Of a DNA stretch of 64,000 nucleotides, positions 12,401 to 22,123 are shown one piece after another (the stretch's first letter is position 1; each line of letters starts with the position of its first letter). The stretch comes from Sipunculus nudus (lineage: Eukaryota > Annelida > Sipuncula > Golfingiida > Sipunculidae). The notes beneath the pieces were generated by a model that saw only the letters and a list, made by a program, of their open reading frames with translations, was not told the origin of the DNA and ran no database searches. The DNA is taken from the NCBI GenBank assembly GCA_026874595.1, contig CM049316.1, positions 27,139,339 to 27,203,338 of the forward strand, written 5' to 3'. A program made the position numbers and the translations under genes.

Positions 12401-15400
12401 ATCATGGAGTGTTTCATAAGTTTCTGCAGACTGGTGGCACCACCTGTATTTGTTTGTTTTTTTTTTACGAAATTTTTCTGTATTTTTGAGACCTTTAAAG
12501 ATATGAACATCTGTTAACAGGGCACAAATCATAAAAACTGGACCAAGAATCTTCATTCTTGACACACAGGGAGACCCATGAAAAGTCTCCATGGAAACTT
12601 GAAATTAGGTCTCTGTTACCCATATTCTTTAAGCTGTATGGGTCCAAAATACCCCCCCCCCAGAATAATGGAAAATTTGATACAAAAACTGCAGTATTTC
12701 AATAACTACAACACTGATGGTCATGATTTTCAGCATACATATTGATCATGAGCTGTTCCATCAGTTTCTGCAGACTGGGTGTGCCACCTCTATTTTTTTT
12801 TCAAATTTTTACGAATTTTTTTCTTTTTTTTGAGACCTTTAAAAATGTGGTTATCTGTCAACAGGGTACAAATCGCAACAACTGGACCTAGAATCTTCAT
12901 TCTTGTCATGCAAGGAGGCCCATGAAAGGTGCCTGTGGAAACTTGAAATTAGGTCTCTGTTACCCATATCCTTCAAGCTATAGGACTCCGAAGTATCCCT
13001 CAGAATAATGGACAATTTAATACAAAAACTGAAGTATCTGAACAACTAATGCAGAGATCACCATGATTTTTTGCATGGATATTGACCATTAAGTGTTTTT
13101 ATTAGTTTCTTCAGACTGGTGGAGCCACCTGTATTTTTGTATCCACCAAAACGAAGTTTTGCGGATACTATATTTTTGACCAAGTTCCTCCGCCGCAGGG
13201 GCGTTCGTTTCCAGAGAGCTCCTCGGAGACTAATGGACCTATTTTTCCCAAACTTACACCTATTATCGGGTCACATGTGAACTGGTGCCTAACCAATTTG
13301 CATTGACCTCTGACCTTTCCTCTCTATCCAGTGTCCATTTGTGGGTCTGTTTCCACTCATAAACCCTCATATCTCGGGAACCGTTTGACCGATCAGGAAA
13401 TAAAATTGATACAAATGTAGCCCTTGGATTGCTTTATAACATACACAAAAAATGGTGGCGCCACCTGTAACCATGTTTGCACAGTGTCCATCTGTTCATC
13501 TGCCTTGGGTTAAAATCACTCATATCTCTGCAGTGAATTGACTAATTCACCTGAAATTCGTCATGTGAATACATCCAGGATAGCTTTCTTGATTTTATGA
13601 CAGGTGGCGCCACCTACATTCACGTTCACGCTGATGACATCCAAGCTTATATCTCGGGAACCGTTTGACCGATCAGGAAATAAAATTTATACAAATGTAG
13701 CCCTTTGATAGCTCTGTAACATACACAAAAAATGGTGGTGCCACCTGTAACAATGTTTGCACAGTGTCTGTCTGTTAGTCTGCCGTGGCCTAAAATTACT
13801 CATTTCTCTGTAGTGGTTCGACATAACTGCCTAAAATTTTGCAGGTTTATACATCGTGGACAGCTTTCTTGATTTTATGACAGGTGGCGCCACCTACATT
13901 CTAGTTAACGCTGGACACATCCAAGCTCATATCTCAGGAACCATTTGACCGATTGGGCCAAAATTGTGCATGTGTTTAGATCTCACATAGGTCTTTATCA
14001 TACACAAAACTGGAGGGGTTACCGGCAAAGATTTTTGCACAGTGTTTGTCTGTTTGTCTGCCATGGGCAAAAATCGCTCATATACATGTAGTGGTTTGAC
14101 TTTTCTGCCTAAAATTTTGCAGGTGTATACAACTTGGACAGCTTTCTGGATTTGTGGTAGGTGGCACAACCTACATACACATTTAGGCTGCAGACATCCA
14201 TGCTAATATGCAACATACCTCACTCTATTTCCCCTTGTCACTCAATCCATGCCTCACTATCCGATTTTGGCAGATACACGTAGTCACTTGTCCGTTACCC
14301 GTATTCTAGTTTTAAAAGTTTACACATTTTTCTCTATTTTTGAGATATATAAATACAGACTAAATCTTGGCCTGTTGGTTAATCTGTTTGATGCTTCAGT
14401 TGAATGGGTATATACTACCACTCTGATGATAAAATTTCCTTTTGCGAATCTCTTCCCAGTCAGCTGAGCGTCATGACCCATGGGTCACTTGTTTTATTCT
14501 TGGACATGCTACATTTTAGATTTTGTATTGAACCACCAGGGTTACATTGATTAAAATGTACATTTAATTGTGTCCACAAAGTGGTGTATTGCTGTGAAAG
14601 TGTGGATGTTCATGAGACAAGTAATTCCTTACTTCAGAAGAGTAAAAACTTCACCAGGTGTGAAATTGACTATTAATTCCAGTAATTAGTTAAAACTGGG
14701 ATAGTAATTAGCACAATGATATTGTTTGTCCCTCATCTAACCAACAGTGTGTATACTTTATTTGAAAAGATGTTTTATTTTATCAAATTTACTTTTATTT
14801 TATTTTGGTGAATAAAATTAAGCATGTCCTGAAAACTCCAATATGCAACACTTTTTAATAGTGATTCAAGGAATACTCTTGTAGATGCCATGTTGTGGCA
14901 TTATTTTCTTTTAAAATCAGTTTAAACATTTATGATTTAAAAATAATAAAATATATGTGTATGCATAATATGACCCAATGTTTTTTACTCTGTATATATA
15001 ATGATTGCAACTTTTGCAACAATTCTAATATTTTAACTTATATTTTCAGGTTTTTAGCTCAGCTGACTTTCAGTCATGCTGGGCTATAGCGATGGGTCTT
15101 TGTCCGGCTTCCTTCCGTCTGGCCCTCCAGCCGGTCGGCCGTCCGTTAGCAGGGCACAAATCGTAACTGTAGGGGCTAAGGCCATGAACCCTATGCAGTC
15201 TTAGAGGTTATAAAAAGATCTCCTTGCAAACCTGAAATTAGGTCACTGCGACCTATATTTTCAAAGTTATGGGGTGTGTTTGCACCCCCCAGAAATAACT
15301 CTTTGAGACAAAATTTTCATCCCAAACCTTCCATCTTTCACATACAGCTCACCTACCAACAGGGGAAGAACCATAATTTTTTTTAGATCAAAAGGTCAAA

Positions 15401-18092
15401 GGTCAAGGTCACAGGGGCCTCTTCTTTGAAAAGCCTGTGGATGCATTTTAAGCCAACCCTTTCATCCCAATTCTTTGATCTTTCACATATAGCTCACCTA
15501 CTAAGTTGGAGAAGAATCCTATAGATTTTGAGGTCACAAGGTCAAAGGTCAGGGTCACAGGATCCACTTCTTTGAAAAGGTTGTGGACACATTTCAAGCT
15601 AGACTTTTCATTCCAAACCTTCCAGCACTGATATCGCTTCTCTGCCAACAGGGGAAAAGACCTGTTGATTTTGAGGTCAAAGGTCAAGTTCACAGCACCC
15701 ACTTCTTGCGTGGAGTCTTTTTCAGGCAAATTTTTCAATCTGTACCTTCAATCTGTCATATATGGCTTACTTACCAATAAGGGAAGAAGCCTATTGATGT
15801 TGAGGTCAAAAAGTCAAAGGTCAAGGTCACAATATTTAATTGTTCTAAATGCTTGTGAGCATATTTCAAGTGTAACTGTTCAACCCAAACCTTCAGTCTT
15901 TCACATATGCCACATCTATGCATCACTCAGTTTGACTCAAACTTCATATTTATGGGTCTTTTTGCTTGAATAAATAACTTATTGATTTTGGGGTCAGCTG
16001 GTCAGCAGGTTAAAGGTTGCAGGTCAAAGTTATTCACCCATTGGTTGCAAAGTAATTACACCAGATTTAAGTGGTTAGTAGTTACCCATCATTTAGAAAA
16101 AATCCAGTTGATATGTGGGCAAAAGGCCAAGGTCATAGGTCAGGGATGTTCACAATTACTTATTTTATAGACCATCTCTATTTTTCTTGTATATATAACC
16201 ATCCCACTCCAGCTGGTACATCTCCCTGTGTGGCTGTAATTGTGAGTGACACTGGTGACATATGACTCCCTTTTGTATCAGCCTATTAAGTGATAAGGCT
16301 CAGTGATAAGTACCTCGTTGCTTCATAACAAAAACACTGTTGTCAGAATGCTTCAGCCAGGCATTAAGACTATGAGAGTATAGTATTAAGGTTTAGCTAC
16401 TGATTTATAAGATGATGGGAACATTTTGCAGTTTATTTTATGGAATCCTAGCAATAAACTTAGTTTCCTAGATATCTGAATATTTTTAATATATATCACC
16501 ACATATAAAAGCAAGTGTTTGTTCTCATAATATGTGGATGTGTACCTTGATTTAGGATGACTTTTTGTTTTATTTCAAGACTCTTAGTCATGCTTTCTGC
16601 ATTTCTTTTCTTTCAGGTTTGGCAGTTTACCTACCCTGCTGACCCCATTGAAAAGCAGAGTGATAATAAAAAATATTGGACTTACACTTTTTACAATTGC
16701 ATATCTATAAATCTGATATGAGGGCCTGGACATGCCTTTTGAATTATTTTGGGCATCCATTACTGGATAATTTGCCCCAAGTTTGGTCTCTTATTGGAGA
16801 ATGTGGGATATCAAATGTCATACTTGTCAGAAATCCATTATGTCTGCCAGTTAGCCACCTTAGAAATTCTTTCTTCAGTGCAGTTTCAGTAATTTTTCTT
16901 TAATGTTTGGTCCGATTTAGAGAATGTTTGTTGTCTGATTTCAGACATGTCAGAAGTCCAATATGGACACCAGGCAACCATCTTTTAATTCCTTTTGATC
17001 ATTTTATCTCAAGAACAGTTAAAGTGAATGCAGTTGGATGTATATTTATGTAATCTTGTAAAGGATTGGGTCAAATATTTCTGAATAAATATTACCATCA
17101 TTTATAAAAGTGCAGTACAGTTGGCTTGTATTGAATAAAAATTCACACAGAAGCACCTTTTTTTCAATAATTCTTGCATGTATTTCCTTGATTTTTGCTA
17201 TATATTTTGATCTTATATTTGCCCTTTGTGGTGATCCTTTTGAGACTGACAGGTTTCAAGCAAGCTGTTGAAATAGTTCCTGATAGCTTAACAATCATGC
17301 ATTTTCCTCAGACCATCAATTCACTGAGTTTTAACCAGACACAGGTGATATATATTTCTGTTGTTATAGAAAATTTTCAACAAATTGGCAAATTGGTTCT
17401 TCAAAATTTGACTGGAAGTTGTGAATCTCAGTCCATGATGTCACAGGTCATGCTTGGCAGCTGAGCGTCATGACCCATGGGTCACTTGTTTCAAAGAGAA
17501 AACACTATATTTTGTGTTGATTCAGCATGCATTATATATGATTTTGTCCCTATATTTTGCAAGTCAGAAACCACTTATGTTTGGAATATATTTCGAGGAT
17601 TGCCCATGTACTTCTAGGAGGCTCATGAAATGTTTAAGAATTGAAAATGACGCTCATAAATGTGATTTTTCATGACAACCTTGAGTAGTGTTTTAAATAT
17701 TTTAAATAAATTACACAGCATTAACACATATATGTTGCTTTATTAAATCATTTTAGTTACATTTTTACTTTTTGAATTTACATTGTAGGTATTTTGTATG
17801 CAGAGAACTCTTTGGGTATGAACATTCAAGAACTAAGCGACCTATCAAAACACTGCTTGAACCAATGTACAAACGCATAGCACAAGAAAAGGGTCAGAGT
17901 TTACCTGGGCATGAGACAGGTGAAGAAGACGCCACATCTATGAGGTCGGAGGATAATTTAGGTCACAACAATGAAGATGAGTCACCGGAAACTGATGACA
18001 ATGTAGAGGGTCAGACAGAGGATGGGGATAACAACACACCTGACGATGAGATCAGATTGAATTATGCCCTGGATCCAGATTCATTTATCTAA
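435..18092 (+). CDS. C-terminal TPR part of a NACHT/STAND-TPR protein (nephrocystin-3/TTC41-like), 5' end outside window
   Basis: I assembled eight exons by hand: 435-563, 856-971, 1562-1694, 2672-2788, 3681-3824, 5727-5807, 6726-6865 and 17789-18092. All junctions are GT-AG, phases agree, and the 1164 coding bases end at TAA (18090-18092), giving 387 residues. The first exon opens with a segment (EYPHHLVKLGDMDRL) typical of the link between the NTPase/winged-helix part of STAND proteins and their C-terminal helical repeats. Exons 5-8 contain TPR-type helices, for example LYLNMGIYYEENGDYYKAYDM (near residues 240-265), then an ELFGYEHSRTKRP segment. The last ~60 residues are acidic and low in complexity. 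Proteins of this type are cytosolic or ciliary scaffolds or switch NTPases; that role is inferred from family. The exon at 435 is preceded by CCAG, so the gene probably continues upstream of the window. ATG 468 is an alternative start. The exon structure is well supported; the family name is moderate. Confidence 0.72.
1085..1470 (+). repeat. Interspersed repeat, family shared with 18312-18852
   Basis: Lies in the intron between exons 2 and 3 of the TPR gene. It contains two internal cycles of 'atatttaatgaggtcagaggtca...' spaced by about 300 bases and ends in a 'cctattatgcatgtctgtggctcttg' type tail. The same blocks in the same order occur at 18480-18850, which shows it is dispersed. The overlapping 142-codon open frame has no counterpart in the second copy and is taken as chance. 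Confidence 0.6.
5727..5807 (+). CDS. Small 81-bp phase 0-0 exon of the TPR gene
   Basis: An acceptor (ttctacaatttcag) and a donor (gtgata) bracket 27 open codons starting LKRDVHLGDAYTTKGVSY. Placed between the exons ending at 3824 and starting at 6726, it supplies helix A of a TPR whose helix B (NYEMARDILLQAV) begins the next exon, so it completes a repeat. Because it is phase 0 on both sides and a multiple of three, skipping would keep the frame and remove one helix; it could be a cassette exon. Whether it is skipped cannot be seen here. Confidence 0.7.
7461..8880 (+). mobile_element. TTTTTAGCTCAG/GTCCG-type interspersed element, copy 1
   Basis: It starts with TTTTTAGCTCAGTTGAC, followed by a partly complementary 'gtcatctgagctatag' and a (GTCCGTC)n tract at about 7511-7573. 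Internally, a block beginning 'tagatgtcccca' at about 7628 recurs diverged at about 8312, so two tandem units of roughly 685 bp are present. No 3' hairpin end is visible before the next element starts at 9051; the right border is approximate. Lies in the last intron of the TPR gene. Confidence 0.6.
9152..13135 (+). repeat. Tandem array of twelve ~336-bp monomers with higher-order dimers
   Basis: Anchored on 'cagactggtggcgccacctgta', monomers carry GGTGGCGCCACC at 9416, 9753, 10089, 10425, 10761, 11098, 11434, 11770 and 12096. Degenerate versions lie near 12433, 12777 and 13118. Spacing is 336-337 except one 326 step caused by a deletion. From about 9750 to 12100, two monomer types alternate (one with 'gatcagttcctgcag...actgtttg', one with 'catcagtttgtgcag...caatgttcacg'), giving a ~672-bp dimer repeated with very few differences. 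The edges (first one or two and last three monomers) are more diverged. Short open frames repeating every ~672 bp in both strands are by-products of the array. Confidence 0.9.
13369..14205 (+). repeat. Three 280-bp tandem units with GGTGGCGCCACC palindromes
   Basis: The phrase 'atatctcgggaaccgtttgaccga' starts at 13369, 13649 and (one change) 13929, an exact 280-bp period. Each unit has two palindrome positions. AGGTGGCGCCACCT is intact at the unit ends near 13604 and 13884; others are mutated. The unit differs from the 336-bp monomer except for the palindrome. Just upstream (13138-13230) is a 'tatccaccaaaacgaagttttgcggatactata' block that looks like the start of a different repeat family. 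Confidence 0.8.
15051..17490 (+). mobile_element. TTTTTAGCTCAG/GTCCG-type element, copy 3
   Basis: It has the left end TTTTTAGCTCAGCTGAC, a GTCCG-rich tract at 15100-15146, and the right end CAGCTGAGCGTCATGACCCATGGGTCACTTGTT with the palindrome at 17471-17484. The interior is built of ~130-150 bp cycles reading 'aggtcaaaggtcaaggtcacagg...catcccaaaccttc...tcacatatagctcacctaccaacagggg'. The first ~1.83 kb is closely matched by 22124-23887. A splice-acceptor-like segment with a 34-codon open frame lies at about 16619-16725. Lies in the last intron of the TPR gene. Confidence 0.65.
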
Positions 18093-18222
18093 CACAGTCC
18101 ATCGCTGTACCCTAACTCATATCATTATCCATTCGACCTTGGGGGATATGTACTGTGGTAGGCTTTTTGCTAGGGTGTTGCATGTCAAACATTCGATAAC
18201 TGGACAGGAAAATTGTTGCAGA

Positions 18223-18228
18223 AATAAA
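18223..18228 (+). promoter_or_regulatory. Candidate polyadenylation signal of the TPR gene
   Basis: A canonical AATAAA lies about 130 bases after the TAA stop of the TPR gene, the expected spacing for a short 3' UTR. Confidence 0.5.
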
Positions 18229-18311
18229 ACTTTCATGAAAAGACACCCCTACAGATGAAAATGCGATTGTACTATCACCTCGCTTCCAAAAGTGTGATAT
18301 TATTATTATAC

Positions 18312-18852
18312 ATGTATATTATACACCAGTCATATGCTGGGAGTATTATGGTATACCCACCGTTGATCTGTCGTGCCATCTGCCCGTTAACTTTTAGTGT
18401 CACCTCAATAACTTACAGGAGCTTTGATAGATTTTCACAAAACTAACAATAACAACTTACCAACAGATTATCTCCCCCTAGTTTGATTATTAGCAACCAC
18501 GACGCATATTTAATAAGGTCACAGGTCACCTGGCAATTTTGTGGTGTCACTGCTATAATTTATGAAGAATATGCAGGATTTTAAAAAATACTCATCAGAA
18601 AAGTTAATCAATAAAATATCTCACCTAGGTTCGATTTCCAGCAAAATCCATGCATACTAAATGAGGTCAGATGTCATTGTACTTTGGAGGCACCTTGGTG
18701 ACTTACTAAAACTCCTATTGATTTTCACGAAACTTATTATACATATTTATTAATAGAGTTTCTCACCTGAATTACCTTCTCATCAAAATTCATGCATATT
18801 TAATGAGGTCAGAGTTCACCAAATACATGTGGGGCGTATTATGCAAGTATGC
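18312..18852 (+). mobile_element. Interspersed repeat of a second family (complete-looking)
   Basis: It begins about 85 bases past the TPR gene's poly(A) signal with 'cagtcatatgctgggagtattatggtatacccaccgt'. It then runs through three 'atatttaat(a/g)aggtca(c/g)agGTCA' cycles and ends with 'gggcgtattatgcaagtatgcggtgctcttg'. The cycles match those at 1085-1470. No coding capacity was seen. Confidence 0.5.
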
Positions 18853-21800
18853 GGTGCTCTTGCTAGGAAATTTTATTCAATCTGTAAATCACAGATTATA
18901 TTGGAAAATGTATGAGACCGAAACTTTCCTCTCTTTAAGTTATTTATTTTAGTCTCAAAGTTATTTAATTCTGCTAAATCAAAGATAGTTACATCATTAT
19001 ATATTCTATAATTTAGTGTACTATATATATATATTTTACACAATACAGGTTTCTGCAGGTTTTAATAGCTAAAACTGCTTTATCTGCCCATTGCCTCATT
19101 TACATCATAATTATCTGTGATATATTAATATATACCTGGAAAATTTAACATTACTGCATGAAGGGTCTGTCACAGTGCCATATATCAGAAACTACTCCAG
19201 TCCACTCTGCCAAGGCCAGCGTGGCCACCAGTGAACTCAGCCTGTGTCAACTTCCCCCCATGGAAAAACTGTCCATTACAAACCCATCTGAAGTGCTGCA
19301 GACATGTCCAAACATAAGAACAGGTAATATGCTGGTAAATACTGAGGAAATGAATTCTGTATTACGGGTTCAGCTTAAATAGTATAAAGAAAAATGTTCT
19401 TTGGTCTTCTGTTTAGTATATATTAAGATTCTCCCCTCTTCTTGGCCTACCTTATTTATATTTTTAAGGTGAACATTTTACACCTAATCACATGTTTCTT
19501 ATCTAAAGTCTATTGATCGCGGTCTGTCTGTCTTTGATAGTGGTAAGGACCATATCTGTCTGGTAACAGGCACTTAGTATTGAATGTTAATGAATTTATG
19601 TACATCAGTTTACTGTTGCTATTTGTAGTTATATCTTTATACATACAGGGTTTTTCTTCCATATTTACAACAACTCCATCTGAGTATCTTTTGTACTTAT
19701 TGTATGTAGACCAAACTATGCATATACATTTATCTGATTCATTATATATTCAAATTACTTTCATTTTCTTCATTAGTTTTAAATTGAACATCAGTTCATT
19801 CTACTTCATGTCAAATTTTTTAAAACTTATAATAACAGTCTTTAGTCAGAGGGTCACATAATTTTATTAGTATTGCCATTAGAATCATCATAACTTTGAC
19901 TTTTTAGATCCCATTTCGAAGGAAGAGGGGACATTGATTTGGGTTTGTCTCTCTGTCTAGCTGTCTGTCCCTCTGTCTGTCTGTTTGTCAGTCCGTTGAT
20001 AATTTTCCTATTTTATTCTATTCAAATTTGGGTCTGTGATTGCTTTAATGCATACCTTGGTTTGGATTGGTTTGGGAGTGTGAAAGAGTGAAAAACAAAT
20101 CTCTCCAGCTCAAAAACAAATTTATGCAATTTAGGTCCAATTTATCAATGTTTCTTTTTAGTATTTATGTTCACATGCAGATGTCTCCACATGTCATGGG
20201 GGATTTTGGTCCTATTTCTCAATATGTTTTACTTTTTATGTTCGCCTGCTAATGTTTCCCCATTTAATAGTGGATCTTGTGCCCTAAAGATTTTCTCCAC
20301 ATCATAATTTTGGTCGCTTATCAAGTATGAAGGACAGCAAGAGCCCAAAGTGGAGCACATAAATTCCACACATTTGCTTATTTAAGGGTTAGTCTTAGGC
20401 TTATAGATGGTACTATCCATTTAATACAGGTGAAGAGATGCATGTGAAAACAATGATTTGTTCTTATTGAGTATGTGCTGATGAAAAACATGATAAAAGT
20501 GATATGTTTTGAATTAACTTTGTATTCTGTTTTATTGTGTATAATTAAATGGAGTTGGTAATCAAGAAATGACAAATATCATTATATTGAATTATTTATC
20601 TCAAAAGTGTTCATGAATACGTAGAAATTATATTAGGCATACATGGTTGAAATATTTACATGCAACCAATGCTGAAATACAGGGTAAACAGATATTCATG
20701 TTTATTTTGTCATAACTGAGTTATTTTTCTCACTTTATTTTGTTATTTTTGTTTTACATTTGCTTGAGATAACTGTCTTTTCTTTTTATTATCTTATTTA
20801 CATTCTGCTAATGTTTATGTTTGATCTGACGGTTGAAATCAGCTTTTTAAGATACTAATTTACAAAATGTGAACAAACTGAAAATTGGTATGCCATGTAA
20901 AATGTATGCCATGATTTTGCATTTAAATGCAGAACGACCAGTAACTCTATGAGAACATCTTGCTTTCAAATGCAAAAGAAATTGCAAATGTCTATTAAAA
21001 ATTCCATTATTTTGAAAACCTGCTGATTCACTATTAATAGAATATGAATAGTTCGAAAATATATTGTTGAAAATATATCATATTAGAGTAGAGGTAAAGT
21101 GGAGTCATCTATTACGTAACCACTATTTAAATGCATTTGCTTTTGTCATTAATTAATTAATTGCATTTGTACCAGATTTGTTAGAAACATTTGTGTTTGT
21201 GTTTTTTTTTTTGCCTGTAAATGCAGTTCAATTGGTTATTGCGTCCATCCTGATCGTGGTTCAAAACATCAGAGGTTTTCTCTGGTATAACGTCATTGAT
21301 TTGGATTCCAGCACCAAACTGTATATAACAATTGTTATTAAATGCTTGTATAAAATATGTTTATGAGTGTTGGTTTGTGTGTTTTCATATGGTCGCTTTC
21401 ACTCGTTCCCGGAAACAAGTCCGTTTCAGTATCCGTGCCCGCATGTTTCCTTTGCAATTAATTCCCGTACAACCCTTAAACCCTGCATGCGTGTTTTGTC
21501 TTCAAAGCAGAGCAGAAAGGAGTGGGCATTTAATTACTTGAGTTAAATTTCATATCATCATTTGAATTATATGGTATTATTTTGAGAAAAATAAATGAAA
21601 ATGAAGGAAGGTAGAATCAGGTTTGTTTTAACCTGAAAAGTCAGATAATTTTTGGTCTAAATTCAATCGGCTGAACTGTTGAATGATCAGACTAAATAAA
21701 CTATTAAATTCCTTAATTGAATGCTTAACCTTAATATTAGAGCAATGTCACGAAAATTCACGTGAATATTGATGTTGGAAGGTGAAGTAACAATTGAGAA

Positions 21801-22123
21801 AAATCTTGCACACTTCAGTGTCCAGCAGTTGGTTACACAAGTTATGTCGTGTGTGGATACTTTTAGAAACAAATGATAATGCATTAATGTTAGAAGTATT
21901 GAAGCATTACTATTATTTATTATAAACCTTAGGGGTTTTCTAGAACAGAAGCGGATGCAGAAGGGTTGGGGTCGGTCCAGCCACCGCAACCTTTTATAAG
22001 TGTTTCAGACCAATTTAGCGACCTTGACCCACCCCCTTTCCGGACCTGGGATTTTTTTAAGCTCGCCCGGACGATGTTTAAACTGTACCCTCGGTGTTGT
22101 CCGAAGACACTCCAGGTAAAAGA
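18853..22123. other. Gene-poor AT-rich stretch
   Basis: No supported gene. At 19158-19382 there is a 74-codon open frame rich in Ser, Thr and Pro. Its first ~45 bases (gggtctgtcacagtgccata...) resemble 28186-28230, so it may be repeat-derived. A short (CTGT)n-like tract lies at 19948-19995. The rest shows no domain or exon structure I can support. Confidence 0.4.

Larger units (their letters stand above)
9051..14493 (+). mobile_element. TTTTTAGCTCAG/GTCCG-type element with internal satellite, complete-looking copy 2
   Basis: The left end (TTAGCTCAGCTGACTGAAAG, then the inverted GTCATCTGAGCTATAG) is followed by a GTCCG tract at 9100-9157. The right end is CTGAGCGTCATGACCCATGGGTCACTTGTT; the 14-bp perfect palindrome TGACCCATGGGTCA is at 14474-14487. 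Between them lie a 336-bp monomer array and three 280-bp units. No transposase or reverse transcriptase was found, so it is non-autonomous. A hairpin a few bases from the 3' end and an internal tandem array recall Helentron-associated (pearl/HINE-like) elements of bivalves; that assignment is inference. It lies in the last intron of the TPR gene. Confidence 0.6.
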
